Assembly (NCBI GenBank): GCA_964383325.1
Contig: CAYLGY010000057.1
Location: 1 to 18,163, forward strand
From: CAYLGY01 sp964383325
GTDB lineage: Bacteria; Pseudomonadota; Alphaproteobacteria; Rhizobiales; Rhizobiaceae
DNA length: 18,163 nt
Direction of reading: 5' to 3'
The notes beneath the pieces were generated by a model. The model searched no databases. It saw nothing but the letters and a program-made list of their open reading frames with translations, and had not been told where the DNA came from. Shown in pieces: positions 7,040 to 15,048 of the stretch (position 1 is the first letter of the stretch; each line of letters starts with the position of its first letter). Position numbers and translations under genes: made by a program.

Positions 7040-7543
7040 ATGCCGGTGCTGAGCGCGGAAGCATTCGCGGCCAGCCTGCCCCCGTCCGGCGTACTGGCGG
7101 GCCTCGACCCCGGCACGAAAACGATCGGCATTGCCTTGTCTGACCGGTCGTGGAAGTTTTCCCATCCACGTCCCGTGCTCATGCGCAGCAAGTTCACCCG
7201 CGATGCCGGGGTCTTGTCCGAATTGTTCTCCAGGGAAGAGGTGGTCGGCCTTGTGATCGGGCTGCCGGTCAACATGGACGGGAGCGAAGGTCCGCGGGCG
7301 CAGGCCAGCCGCGCCTTTGCCCGCAATTTCGACCGGGTGCATCCGCTCCCGATCCTCCTCTGGGACGAAAGGCTTTCCACGGTCGCCGCCGAACGCAGCC
7401 TGATCGAGATGGATGTTTCCCGCCGCAAGCGTGCCGAGCGAATCGATTCAGCCGCGGCCGCCTTCATCCTGCAGGGCGTGCTCGACTGGCTGCGGAACCG
7501 GCAGGAAACCGCGAACGGGAACCGCACCGAACCGGATCGCTGA
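7040..7543 (+). CDS. ruvX: Putative pre-16S rRNA nuclease / Holliday-junction-resolvase-like YqgF (RuvX)
   Basis: YqgF/RuvX proteins have an RNase H-like fold and act in 5' maturation of 16S rRNA; an older annotation is Holliday junction resolvase. From the ATG at 7040 the protein is 167 residues, normal for the family. Visible are GLDPGTKTIGIALSD (21-35, metal Asp23), VIGLPVNMDGSEG (72-84), LWDERLSTVAAE (108-119, Glu110) and the C-terminal RRKRAERIDSAAAAFIL segment with Asp136. The same frame is open upstream into lpxXL, but those extra residues show no family match and ATG 7040 fits the family N-terminus. It starts 31 bases after lpxXL on the same strand, so it is probably read through from the lipid A operon. 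A 15-codon open frame beginning ATGA at the lpxXL stop overlaps its start. Confidence 0.92.
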   Translation: MPVLSAEAFAASLPPSGVLAGLDPGTKTIGIALSDRSWKFSHPRPVLMRSKFTRDAGVLSELFSREEVVGLVIGLPVNMDGSEGPRAQASRAFARNFDRVHPLPILLWDERLSTVAAERSLIEMDVSRRKRAERIDSAAAAFILQGVLDWLRNRQETANGNRTEPDR

Positions 7544-7567
7544 TTCCCGCAGATCTTCCCAGATGCG

Positions 7568-8167
7568 CTACATGCCCTTGAGGGACCAGTCGACCATTTC
7601 ACGGGCCACAATTGCAAAGGCCTGATCGAGCGCGGTGACGAATCGCTGATTGCCCGCGCCGATCACGGGCGCGCTGGCTGTGAATACGCGGCTGCGGCGC
7701 ACGACGCCATTGCGGTCATCCACCAGCTTGACCGCAAGCTCGACATGCGCGCTTTCCCCAGACCCGACGCGGATCTCGAACGACCGGATCTCGGTGACAA
7801 GCTGGTAATCGACGGCGAGACCCTGCCCGGGAAGCCCTACACCGCCCAGCCGGCCTGAGGACTGAAACGCCTCCGCCAGCCTGGCCTGAACGATCTTCGG
7901 CAACCGGTCCGACCATTGCGCCCCGGCCAGATATTGCAGCGAATTGGGCGCATTGCGGATGACGATGTTCTCGCTGTCCAGGGCCTTGAGCGCGCCGGGC
8001 TCGGCGATCAGCAGCTGGCGGCGCGAGAGCTTGCGGCCGGAAGTCCCGGCCTCGGGCGCGGTAAGTTCGAAAGTGTCGAGCGGCCCGGGTCCGAAGCCGG
8101 GCAGCGCGGCGCAACCTGACAACAAGGCGAACATGCCCAGCATTCCCACTTGCGCCGACCGTCTCAT
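7568..8167 (-). CDS. ABC-type transport auxiliary lipoprotein of the Mla/MCE system (PqiC/DUF330-like)
   Basis: This 199-residue lipoprotein belongs to the auxiliary lipoproteins found with MCE transporters and is expected on the periplasmic side of the outer membrane, receiving or handing lipids to the MCE protein. The N-terminus is Arg-Arg rich followed by a hydrophobic run and the lipobox LLSGC with Cys19. Downstream are family-like segments such as YLAGAQWSDRLPKIVQARL and VDYQLVTEIRSFEI. I chose the ATG at 8167 because it gives a proper signal peptide and has GAGGTGG just upstream; a longer reading from 8269 would bury the signal peptide and overlap the MCE gene. It is the last gene of the operon, 55 bases after the MCE gene. 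It converges on ruvX with a 24-base gap and no obvious terminator. Confidence 0.88.
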   Translation of the reverse strand: MRRSAQVGMLGMFALLSGCAALPGFGPGPLDTFELTAPEAGTSGRKLSRRQLLIAEPGALKALDSENIVIRNAPNSLQYLAGAQWSDRLPKIVQARLAEAFQSSGRLGGVGLPGQGLAVDYQLVTEIRSFEIRVGSGESAHVELAVKLVDDRNGVVRRSRVFTASAPVIGAGNQRFVTALDQAFAIVAREMVDWSLKGM

Positions 8168-8222
8168 CCGCCACCTCGCTTTCGCAGACCGCGCTGACTC
8201 TTGCGTTGCCGGCGTGGCCCTG

Positions 8223-9602
8223 TCAACGCCGCGCCCTTCCGTCATAGCGGGGAACGCCACCCTCTCCACCGCTGAGGATCCGCTGCGGATTACGCTCGAA
8301 ATCGGATACCGCCTGCTCGATGCGGGTCAGCGAGCGCCGCGCATCGCGAACCAGCGCCTCGACATCGCGCAGGCCCGAACCACTGAAACGGGCCAGCCCG
8401 TCCACGATCGTCCCGGCGCGCGCATTCAGCGTCTCGGCAACCTGGCGGAAGGATTCGAGCGTCGCGCGGGCCTCGGCGATCACTCCCTGACTGGCATCCG
8501 AGCCCAGCACCCCGTCGAGACTGGCAAGCACCTGATCGACGCGCGCCGAGGCCTTGTTCAGCCGTTCGGACATTTCATTGACATTGGTGATGATCGTATC
8601 GATGTCGTCGGCGCGTTCGCCGAATCGGGCCGTTACCCGGTTGATGTCGGCCGCCACAGTGCGGGCGGATTCGCTCGCCTCCGCAATATTGGCAAGGGCG
8701 CCGCGCACCTGTTCCGGATCGACCCCGGCCAGTACCGCATCGACCCGCTCCAGGGTCGAGCCGGCACGCTCCGAAAGCTCGGCGAGATTCTTCGTGACAT
8801 GCTCGACATTGCCCATGATGGCGCCGAGATTCTCCGCAGATTGGTCCACCTTTTCGGCAAAACTCTCGGCGCTGGCAATGATGCGGTCGATGCGCTCGCC
8901 GTCCACCGCATCGATCAGCTTCTGCGCAGACTGGAGCGTCGAACCGAGCTGTCCGGAAACACTGTCCAGCGTTTCGGCGAGCCGGCCGGCGCTCTGCAGG
9001 AAATCGTCGATCTCGCCGGAATTGTCGGCAAGGGCCGCCGTGAACCGCTCGGTATTGCTGAGGGTCTGGGCGAGCGGCGCGCGCGCATCCTTCACAAAAC
9101 CCTGCAACTCGCTGAGAATGATATCGGCGCGATCCAGAAAGGTCGTGGCCGATTCGAGAATGTTCGTCACGACCGAAGGCTCGGCGATGATTTCGGGAAC
9201 CGTGTCATTCTCCTCGGCAATGCGAAAGATGCTTTTCTCGTTCGGGTCGCCACCCTTGATCTCGATATTGGCGGTGCCGGTCAGGCCGACAATGCCGATC
9301 GATGCCCGCGTGGACGGCGTGATCGGCGTCAGCGGATCGATCTGCGTATCGGCAATGGCAACCGCCGGATTGGAAACGTCGATATAGACGCGGCGCACAT
9401 CGCCGACCCGGACACCGTTGAACAGCACGGCGCTGCCGCGGCCGAGCCCCGCCGCCGAGCCGGGAATCCGAACCCGCAGGGTGGCGCTTTGCGCCGATTC
9501 CCCGACATGGGCGGTCCAGAACACAAAGCCGAACGCCGCAAGGATGGCAATCAGGGTGAAGAGACCGACGATAACGTAATTTGCTCTGGTTTCCATCGCC
9601 AT
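8223..9602 (-). CDS. mlaD: MCE-family phospholipid transport protein (MlaD-like)
   Basis: MCE proteins form hexameric rings anchored in the inner membrane that pass lipids across the periplasm. The 459-residue protein has one N-terminal membrane helix (about 10-29), a single MCE domain (about 40-117, with RGSAVLFNGVRVGDVRRVYI at 55-74 and SIGIVGLTGTANIEI at 101-115) and a long helical tail (about 140-440) of heptad-like Asp/Glu/Ala/Leu segments. The tail is far longer than in E. coli MlaD (about 180 residues) and suits a needle-like or tunnel-forming C-terminus as proposed for long MCE proteins. ATG 9602 follows an AGGA ribosome site; a second ATG at 9596 is also possible. It lies 12 bases after mlaF. 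Confidence 0.93.
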   Translation of the reverse strand: MAMETRANYVIVGLFTLIAILAAFGFVFWTAHVGESAQSATLRVRIPGSAAGLGRGSAVLFNGVRVGDVRRVYIDVSNPAVAIADTQIDPLTPITPSTRASIGIVGLTGTANIEIKGGDPNEKSIFRIAEENDTVPEIIAEPSVVTNILESATTFLDRADIILSELQGFVKDARAPLAQTLSNTERFTAALADNSGEIDDFLQSAGRLAETLDSVSGQLGSTLQSAQKLIDAVDGERIDRIIASAESFAEKVDQSAENLGAIMGNVEHVTKNLAELSERAGSTLERVDAVLAGVDPEQVRGALANIAEASESARTVAADINRVTARFGERADDIDTIITNVNEMSERLNKASARVDQVLASLDGVLGSDASQGVIAEARATLESFRQVAETLNARAGTIVDGLARFSGSGLRDVEALVRDARRSLTRIEQAVSDFERNPQRILSGGEGGVPRYDGRARR

Positions 9603-9614
9603 TCCGTCCTGCGG

Positions 9615-10442
9615 TCAGAGGCCGATTGCGGAAAGATCGATCCGCCGGGCGCGCTTGCCGCGAAAATATTCCTGAACCCAGGGATCGTCGAATTCGAGCA
9701 ATTCCCGGATCGTTCCCGCAACCAGGACGCGCTTCCTGCCAAGCACCGCCACACGGTCGCAGGCCGTGAACAGGCTGTCGAGATCGTGCGTGACCATATA
9801 TACGGTCAACCCCATCGTGTCGCGCAGCTTCACCACCAGATCGTCAAAGTCCGCGGCGCCGATCGGATCCAGCCCGGAAGTCGGCTCGTCGAGGAAGACG
9901 AGATCCGGATCGAGCGCCAGGGCCCGCGCCAGCGCCGCCCGCTTGATCATGCCGCCCGAAAGCTCGGAGGGATATTTTCGCGCGGCATCGGGTGCAAGTC
10001 CCACCAGTTCGATCTTGAGCATGGCCAGCTCGTCCATCAGTCGCTGCGGCATGCCGAGATATTCGCGCATCGGCACCTGGATGTTTTCCAGCACCGTCAT
10101 GGCAGAAAAAAGGGCCCCATGCTGGAACAGCACGCCGAGGCGCATGTCGATCTGGAGCCGTTCTTCCTCCCTGGCCCGATCTATGTCGCGCCCGAAGAGG
10201 TGAATGGTGCCGGATTGCCTGCGGGTCAGGCCGAGGATCGCGCGCAGCAACACCGATTTTCCCGACCCCGAAGCCCCGACGAAGCCGAGGATCTCGCCGC
10301 GCCGCACATCGAGGTCGAGATGTTCGAGCACGGTCTTTTCCCCGAAGGCGACCGTGATGTCGCGGGCCGAAAGCAGGACATCCGGGCGACGGGCCGCCGC
10401 CTCTTCCATATTGCCGGTTTCGGTCGCCAAGGGTTCGCTCAT
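9615..10442 (-). CDS. mlaF: ABC transporter ATP-binding protein of the Mla/MCE system (MlaF-like)
   Basis: This cytoplasmic ATPase drives the Mla lipid transporter. The 275-residue protein has all ABC motifs: Walker A GASGSGKS (56-63), Q-loop in FQHGALFSAMT (106-116, the HGALFS form typical of MlaF), signature LSGGM (161-165), Walker B LVFLDEP (181-187), D-loop SGLD and switch His219 in VTHD. The start is set at 10442 because the mlaE stop and this ATG form TAGGATG with a single base between them. An in-frame ATG at 10484 would overlap mlaE by about 40 bases and is less likely. Translational coupling to mlaE is expected. Confidence 0.94.
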   Translation of the reverse strand: MSEPLATETGNMEEAAARRPDVLLSARDITVAFGEKTVLEHLDLDVRRGEILGFVGASGSGKSVLLRAILGLTRRQSGTIHLFGRDIDRAREEERLQIDMRLGVLFQHGALFSAMTVLENIQVPMREYLGMPQRLMDELAMLKIELVGLAPDAARKYPSELSGGMIKRAALARALALDPDLVFLDEPTSGLDPIGAADFDDLVVKLRDTMGLTVYMVTHDLDSLFTACDRVAVLGRKRVLVAGTIRELLEFDDPWVQEYFRGKRARRIDLSAIGL

Positions 10443-10443
10443 C

Positions 10444-11679
10444 CTAGAAATCGATCGCCGCATAGAACATCGCAAACAGGCCATCTACCACGATGACGAT
10501 GAAGATCGCCTTTACGACCGAGGCCGTGACCCGGCGTCCGAGCGATTCGGCGCTGCCGCCGACCTTCATGCCTTCCGCCGCGGCAATGATGCCGATGATG
10601 AGCGCCATGAAGGGCGCCTTGATGAGACCGGCCATGATCGTGTTCACGCCGATCCCGAATCGCAGCCGCTCGATGAATGCCGCCGGCTGGATGTCCGAAT
10701 AGAACCAGGCGACAAAGATCGCCCCGCCGAGCGCTGCCGCATTGGCAACGATCACCAGGCAGGGCAGCATGAGGATCAGCGCGACCAGCCGGGGAAAGAC
10801 CAGGACGCCCACCGGGTTGAGGCCGATGACCGTCAGCGCGTCGACCTCCTCGCGCATTTTCATCGAACCGATCTCGGCGGTGATCGCGCTGCCGGAGCGG
10901 CCGGCGATCATGATCGCGGTCAGGAGCACGCCGATCTCGCGCAGCACCAGGATGCCGACCAGGTCCACGACGAAGATCTCGGCGCCGAAATAGCGGAGCT
11001 GGAAGGCGCCCTGCTGGGCGATGATGGCGCCGATGATGGTCGACATCATCACCACGACCGGAATGGCGCCAATGCCGATGCGCTCCATCTGATGGACGAT
11101 CGCGACGGGACGCAAACCCTTGCCGCGCCCCGCCTTCAGCCTCGGACCGCTGATCGTCGCGCCAAGCAGGTTCATCATCAGGAGGAAGTCGCGCCAGATG
11201 TCGACCATCGTCCTGCCGAGCGCCTCGACCGCCACGACCGGCGACCAGGAAAGCGCCGGCAGCGGCGGCAGGCCATCCGCCTCGGCAGCAGGCGCGACGG
11301 CTTCCAGCAGGGTCGCTGTCCCGGCGCTGTGGCCATGGGCGGCAATCTGCGTTCCGGCCTTGCGCTGCGCTGCCACCAGGCGCTGGATCAGCCATGCACC
11401 GGCCGTATCCAGCTTCTCGATGCCGGCGAGGTTCAGGGTCATCGTCCCGGCAATGGCGCGCTGCTCGAGGTCGCGCATCTGCCGGTCGACAAGCGAAACG
11501 GACCGGGTCGTCCAGTCTCCGAGGAATGCAACCTCCAGCCCGCCCTCGGACTGTGGCTCGAGACGAAGCTCCGCTGCAGGCGCGCTTGCATCCGCTTGCG
11601 CTTTGGTCAACATGGTCGGGATGCCGGTCTTGGGTTCACCTTGGTCCTCAGCTTTCACGAATCGATCCGAAGCTCGCAT
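10444..11679 (-). CDS. mlaE: STAS-domain-fused MlaE-family lipid ABC transporter permease
   Basis: The permease spans the inner membrane and couples MlaF to the MCE protein. Of 411 residues, about 45-130 form a STAS-like domain (AGTMTLNLAGIEKLDTAGAW at 77-96), taking the place of a separate MlaB, and about 150-411 form the MlaE permease with five to six membrane helices. The conserved coupling segment MREEVDALTVIGLNPV lies at 275-290, and REIGVLLTAIMIAGRSGSA at 247-265. This fusion is common in alphaproteobacteria. Start is uncertain: ATG 11679 faces the epimerase ATG and gives the longest protein, while an internal ATG at 11613 (Met23) loses only a non-conserved tail. Neither has a good ribosome site. 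It is the first gene of the four-gene operon. Confidence 0.92.
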   Translation of the reverse strand: MRASDRFVKAEDQGEPKTGIPTMLTKAQADASAPAAELRLEPQSEGGLEVAFLGDWTTRSVSLVDRQMRDLEQRAIAGTMTLNLAGIEKLDTAGAWLIQRLVAAQRKAGTQIAAHGHSAGTATLLEAVAPAAEADGLPPLPALSWSPVVAVEALGRTMVDIWRDFLLMMNLLGATISGPRLKAGRGKGLRPVAIVHQMERIGIGAIPVVVMMSTIIGAIIAQQGAFQLRYFGAEIFVVDLVGILVLREIGVLLTAIMIAGRSGSAITAEIGSMKMREEVDALTVIGLNPVGVLVFPRLVALILMLPCLVIVANAAALGGAIFVAWFYSDIQPAAFIERLRFGIGVNTIMAGLIKAPFMALIIGIIAAAEGMKVGGSAESLGRRVTASVVKAIFIVIVVDGLFAMFYAAIDF

Positions 11680-11680
11680 G
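11677..11680. other. Shared CATG: opposing start codons of mlaE and the epimerase
   Basis: The self-complementary CATG contains the rightward ATG of the epimerase (11678-11680) and the leftward ATG of mlaE (11679-11677). With both starts in use there is no non-coding DNA between the divergent genes, so each promoter would lie inside the other gene. If mlaE starts at 11613 instead, 64 bases are free. Confidence 0.6.
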
Positions 11681-12661
11681 CAACGTAACTTGAGCCTGAT
11701 TGTAGAGCACTATCCGATCGCGGGGAAATTCTCGATTTCCCGCGGCAGCCGGACGGTGGCCTCGATCGTCCTGTGCACGCTTGCCGAGGCCGGCCACATG
11801 GGTCGGGGCGAATGCGTGCCCTATGCCCGCTATGGGGAAAGCCTGGAAACGGTTTGCGATGCCATCAAGGCAATGGCGCCGCGTCTGCGCGAAGGGCTCG
11901 ACCGCACCCGGCTCGGTGAGGCGATGCCCGCGGGCGCCGCCCGCAACGCCATTGACTGCGCGCTCTGGGATCTGGACCTGAAGACCGGCCGGGCGAACCG
12001 CGACGAGATTACCGGCGGGCGGACGGCCGGGCCGTTGCTGACGGCATTCACCCTCTCGCTCGATACGCCGGAAGCCATGGCGCAGGCCGCGGCCGCCGCC
12101 GCTCACCGGCCATTGCTCAAGATCAAGCTCGGGCGCGAGGGCGACCGCGAGCGCATGGCCGCAATCCGGGAAGCTGCGCCCGCGGCCAGGCTCATCGCCG
12201 ACGCCAATGAGGGCTGGACCGAGGACGAGGTCGAGCGCAATCTCGCCGCCGCCGCGGCAGCCGGCTTCGAACTCGTCGAGCAGCCCCTGCCGGCCGGCGC
12301 GGACGGGATGCTCGCCCGGATCGAGCGGCCCGTCCCGGTCTGCGCCGACGAAAGCGTCCATCTTGCCGGCGATCTGGAGGCGCTGCGCGACCGGTATGAT
12401 GCGATCAACATCAAGCTGGACAAGACGGGGGGAATCACCGAAGCGCTTGCCATGCGCGAGGCAGCTCGCCGTCTCGGATTCTCGATCATGGTCGGCTGCA
12501 TGGTAGGTACCTCCCTCGCGATGGCGCCGGCAGTGCTGCTGGGACAGGATGCGGATCTCGTTGATCTGGACGGCCCCCTGCTCCTGGCGCGCGACCGCGA
12601 GCCGGGACTTCGCTACAATGGGTCGATCGTGTATCCGCCCGATGGCGAATTGTGGGGCTAG
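11678..12661 (+). CDS. Dipeptide epimerase / N-acyl-amino-acid racemase-like enzyme, enolase superfamily
   Basis: The family epimerises L-Ala-D/L-Glu from recycled peptidoglycan; related proteins are named DgcA (N-acetyl-D-Glu racemase). The 327-residue protein is of normal length, with an N-terminal capping domain (1-115) and a C-terminal barrel. The acid/base lysines are Lys148 and Lys150 (LKIKLG) and Lys247 (IKLDKTGG). The metal ligands are Asp175 (ADANEGW), Glu201 (VEQPLP) and Asp224 (CADES). The DxD motif in VDLDGP (Asp296, Asp298), which binds the substrate amino group in dipeptide epimerases, is present and favours the Ala-Glu type. ATG 11678 gives the expected N-terminus (VEHYPIAGKFSISRGS). 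No ribosome site is clear. maeB follows 61 bases later. Exact substrate is inferred. Confidence 0.88.
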   Translation: MQRNLSLIVEHYPIAGKFSISRGSRTVASIVLCTLAEAGHMGRGECVPYARYGESLETVCDAIKAMAPRLREGLDRTRLGEAMPAGAARNAIDCALWDLDLKTGRANRDEITGGRTAGPLLTAFTLSLDTPEAMAQAAAAAAHRPLLKIKLGREGDRERMAAIREAAPAARLIADANEGWTEDEVERNLAAAAAAGFELVEQPLPAGADGMLARIERPVPVCADESVHLAGDLEALRDRYDAINIKLDKTGGITEALAMREAARRLGFSIMVGCMVGTSLAMAPAVLLGQDADLVDLDGPLLLARDREPGLRYNGSIVYPPDGELWG

Positions 12662-12722
12662 CCCGCACCGCACGAAGCATTCGCGCGGAGGTCAGACGAA
12701 ATTGCGAAAGGGAAGTTCGACA

Positions 12723-15047
12723 ATGGAAAGCGATGCCTATCGGAGCCGGGAGACGGGGTTTGAAGAGTCGGCGCGCAATTTCCATCGCTACCCGACGCCC
12801 GGCAAGCTCGAGATCCATGCCACCAAGCCGCTCGGCAGCCAACGCGATCTTGCCCTCGCCTATTCTCCCGGAGTGGCCGTCCCCTGTCTCGAGATCGCCG
12901 CGGATCCCGCCGCGGCAGCCCTCTATACCTCGCGCGCCAACCTCGTCGGCGTGGTCTCGAACGGCACGGCGGTGCTGGGGCTGGGCGATATCGGGCCGCT
13001 GGCGGCAAAGCCGGTGATGGAAGGCAAGGCGATCCTCTTCAAGAAATTCGCCGGCATTGACGTGTTCGACATCGAGATCGATGCAACCGGAATCGACGAG
13101 ATGGTCACCGCAATCGCTGCGCTGGAGCCGACCTTCGGCGGCATCAATCTGGAAGACATCAAGGCGCCCGAATGTTTCGAGGTCGAGGAACGGCTGCAGG
13201 AGCGCATGTCGATCCCGGTCTTTCATGACGACCAGCACGGCACGGCCATCATTGTCGCCGCCGCCATCCTGAACGGGCTCGAACTGGCTGGCAAGACGCT
13301 TGCGGAAGCCAGGATCGTCACCTCGGGCGCGGGCGCGGCCGCCCTCGCCTGCCTCAACCTGCTCGTCTCGATGGGCGCCCGCACCGAAAACATCTGGGTG
13401 ACCGACCGGCACGGCGTCGCCTATGTCGGGCGCGTCGAGGAGATGGATCGCTGGAAGGCGCCCTATCTGAAGGACACGCCGCACCGCACCCTGGCGGAAG
13501 TCATTGGCGGCGCCGACGTCTTTCTCGGCCTCTCCGCCGGCAATGTGCTGAAGCCCGAACTGCTTCGGGAAATGGCCGACCGCCCGCTCGTGCTGGCCCT
13601 TGCCAATCCGGAGCCGGAAATCCGGCCGGAACTGGCGCGCGAGGCGCGGCCTGACGCCATGATCTGCACCGGCCGGTCCGACTATCCGAACCAGGTCAAC
13701 AATGTCCTCTGCTTCCCGCACATCTTTCGCGGGGCGCTCGATGTCGGCGCCACGGCGATCAATGAGGCCATGAAGCTCGCGGCGGTGCAAGCGATCGCGG
13801 CGCTGGCGCGCGAAGAGCCCTCCGACATCGTCGCGCGCGCCTATGGCGCCGACACGCCCATGTTCGGCCCGGATTTCCTCATCCCCTCCCCCTTCGATCC
13901 GCGGCTCATCCTGCGCATCGCGCCCGCCGTCGCCCGGGCGGCGATGGAGAGCGGCGTCGCCTCGCGCCCCATCGAGGACTGGGAGGCCTATCTCGACCGC
14001 CTCAACCGCTTCGTCTTCGTGTCCGGCATTGTCATGAAGCCGGTCTTCTCCGCCGCCCGGGCCGCTCAGAGGCAGCGCGTCATCTATGCCGATGGCGAGG
14101 ATGAGCGGGTGCTGCGCGCCGCCCAGGTCGCGCTCGAGGAGAAGATCGCCCAGCCGATCCTCATCGGCAGGCCCCAGGTCGTGGAAACGCGCCTCGCCCG
14201 CCACGGGCTGCGCATCCGGCCCGGCGAGGATTTCGAGCTCATCGATCCGCAGGACGATCCGCGCTACCGCGCCTATGTCGATCTCCTGATCGAACGCACC
14301 GGGCGACGCGGCATCAATATCGAGGCGGCACGCGCGCTCGTGCGCACCAATCCGACAGTCATCGCGGCGCTCGCCATGCTGCGCGGCGAGGCCGATGCCA
14401 TGATCTGCGGGCTGGAGGGCCGGTTCGAACGGCATCTGCGCTATGTGGATCTCATTCTCGGGCGAAGGAATCCCGCCCAGGAGCATTCCGCCCTCTCGAT
14501 GCTGATCTCGCAGCGCGGCGTGACCTTCTATGTCGACACCTATGTATCGCTCGATCCGACCGCAGAGGAGATCGCCGACATGACCATCCTTGCGGCCGAA
14601 GAGATCCGCCGCTTCGGGCTGACGCCGAAGGCCGCGCTGCTGTCCCATTCCAATTTCGGCTCGCGCGATTCCGAAAGCTCGCTGAAGATGCGCCGCGCCG
14701 CCGAATTGTTACGCGACCGGGCCCCGGATCTGGTGGCCGATGGCGAAATGCATGGCGATGCGGCCCTGTCGGAGAGCCTGCGCGAGCGGGTGTTCCCTCA
14801 TTCGACGCTGACCGGTGAGGCCAATCTTCTCGTCTTCCCCAATCTCGATGCCGCCAACATCACCCTGACCACGGTCAAGGCGCTTACGGATGCCCTGCAT
14901 GTCGGCCCGATCCTGCTCGGCTCCAGATATCCGGCCCATATCCTCACGCCGTCGGTCACCGCGCGCGGCATCCTGAACATGACGGCGATCTCCGCCGTCG
15001 GAGCGGCCACCCGCGCGAGCGCAGCAGCAGACAGCACTGGAGCCTGA
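12723..15047 (+). CDS. maeB: NADP-dependent malic enzyme with C-terminal phosphotransacetylase-like domain (MaeB type)
   Basis: It decarboxylates malate to pyruvate with NADP+ in the cytosol, supplying pyruvate and NADPH for fatty acid synthesis. The 774-residue protein is the long MaeB form. The malic domain (about 15-430) shows YSPGVAVPC (47-55), the metal ligands Glu144-Asp145 in NLEDI and Asp169 in FHDDQHGT, the nucleotide-binding SGAGAAALA (201-209) and LANPEPEI. The C-terminal phosphotransacetylase-like domain (about 440-774) shows IYADGEDERVLRAA and the C-terminal NLDAANIT; in related enzymes it binds acetyl-CoA as a regulator rather than catalysing transfer. ATG 12723 follows GGGAAG. 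One base separates its stop from ppa, so the two are probably co-translated. The shared role is not evident beyond central carbon and PPi turnover. Confidence 0.96.
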   Translation: MESDAYRSRETGFEESARNFHRYPTPGKLEIHATKPLGSQRDLALAYSPGVAVPCLEIAADPAAAALYTSRANLVGVVSNGTAVLGLGDIGPLAAKPVMEGKAILFKKFAGIDVFDIEIDATGIDEMVTAIAALEPTFGGINLEDIKAPECFEVEERLQERMSIPVFHDDQHGTAIIVAAAILNGLELAGKTLAEARIVTSGAGAAALACLNLLVSMGARTENIWVTDRHGVAYVGRVEEMDRWKAPYLKDTPHRTLAEVIGGADVFLGLSAGNVLKPELLREMADRPLVLALANPEPEIRPELAREARPDAMICTGRSDYPNQVNNVLCFPHIFRGALDVGATAINEAMKLAAVQAIAALAREEPSDIVARAYGADTPMFGPDFLIPSPFDPRLILRIAPAVARAAMESGVASRPIEDWEAYLDRLNRFVFVSGIVMKPVFSAARAAQRQRVIYADGEDERVLRAAQVALEEKIAQPILIGRPQVVETRLARHGLRIRPGEDFELIDPQDDPRYRAYVDLLIERTGRRGINIEAARALVRTNPTVIAALAMLRGEADAMICGLEGRFERHLRYVDLILGRRNPAQEHSALSMLISQRGVTFYVDTYVSLDPTAEEIADMTILAAEEIRRFGLTPKAALLSHSNFGSRDSESSLKMRRAAELLRDRAPDLVADGEMHGDAALSESLRERVFPHSTLTGEANLLVFPNLDAANITLTTVKALTDALHVGPILLGSRYPAHILTPSVTARGILNMTAISAVGAATRASAAADSTGA

Positions 15048-15048
15048 C

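Noticed and set aside
8168..8269. N-terminal extension of the auxiliary lipoprotein to 8269
   Set aside because: It would put 34 residues before the signal peptide and overlap the MCE gene; ATG 8167 has a strong ribosome site and a proper lipobox position.
7944..10496. An 850-codon stop-free frame on the plus strand opposite the MCE and MlaF genes
   Set aside because: It is the mirror of two clear genes in GC-rich DNA, where complementary stops are rare. Its translation is rich in Arg, Gly, His and Asp with no recognisable domain.
10204..11688. A 494-codon plus-strand frame opposite mlaE
   Set aside because: Asp/Arg/His-rich shadow of the MlaE permease, with no family motif.
12486..14648. 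A 720-codon stop-free frame on the minus strand opposite the malic enzyme gene
   Set aside because: It mirrors maeB, is low-complexity Asp/Arg/Gly/His-rich, and shows no domain, ribosome site or operon context.
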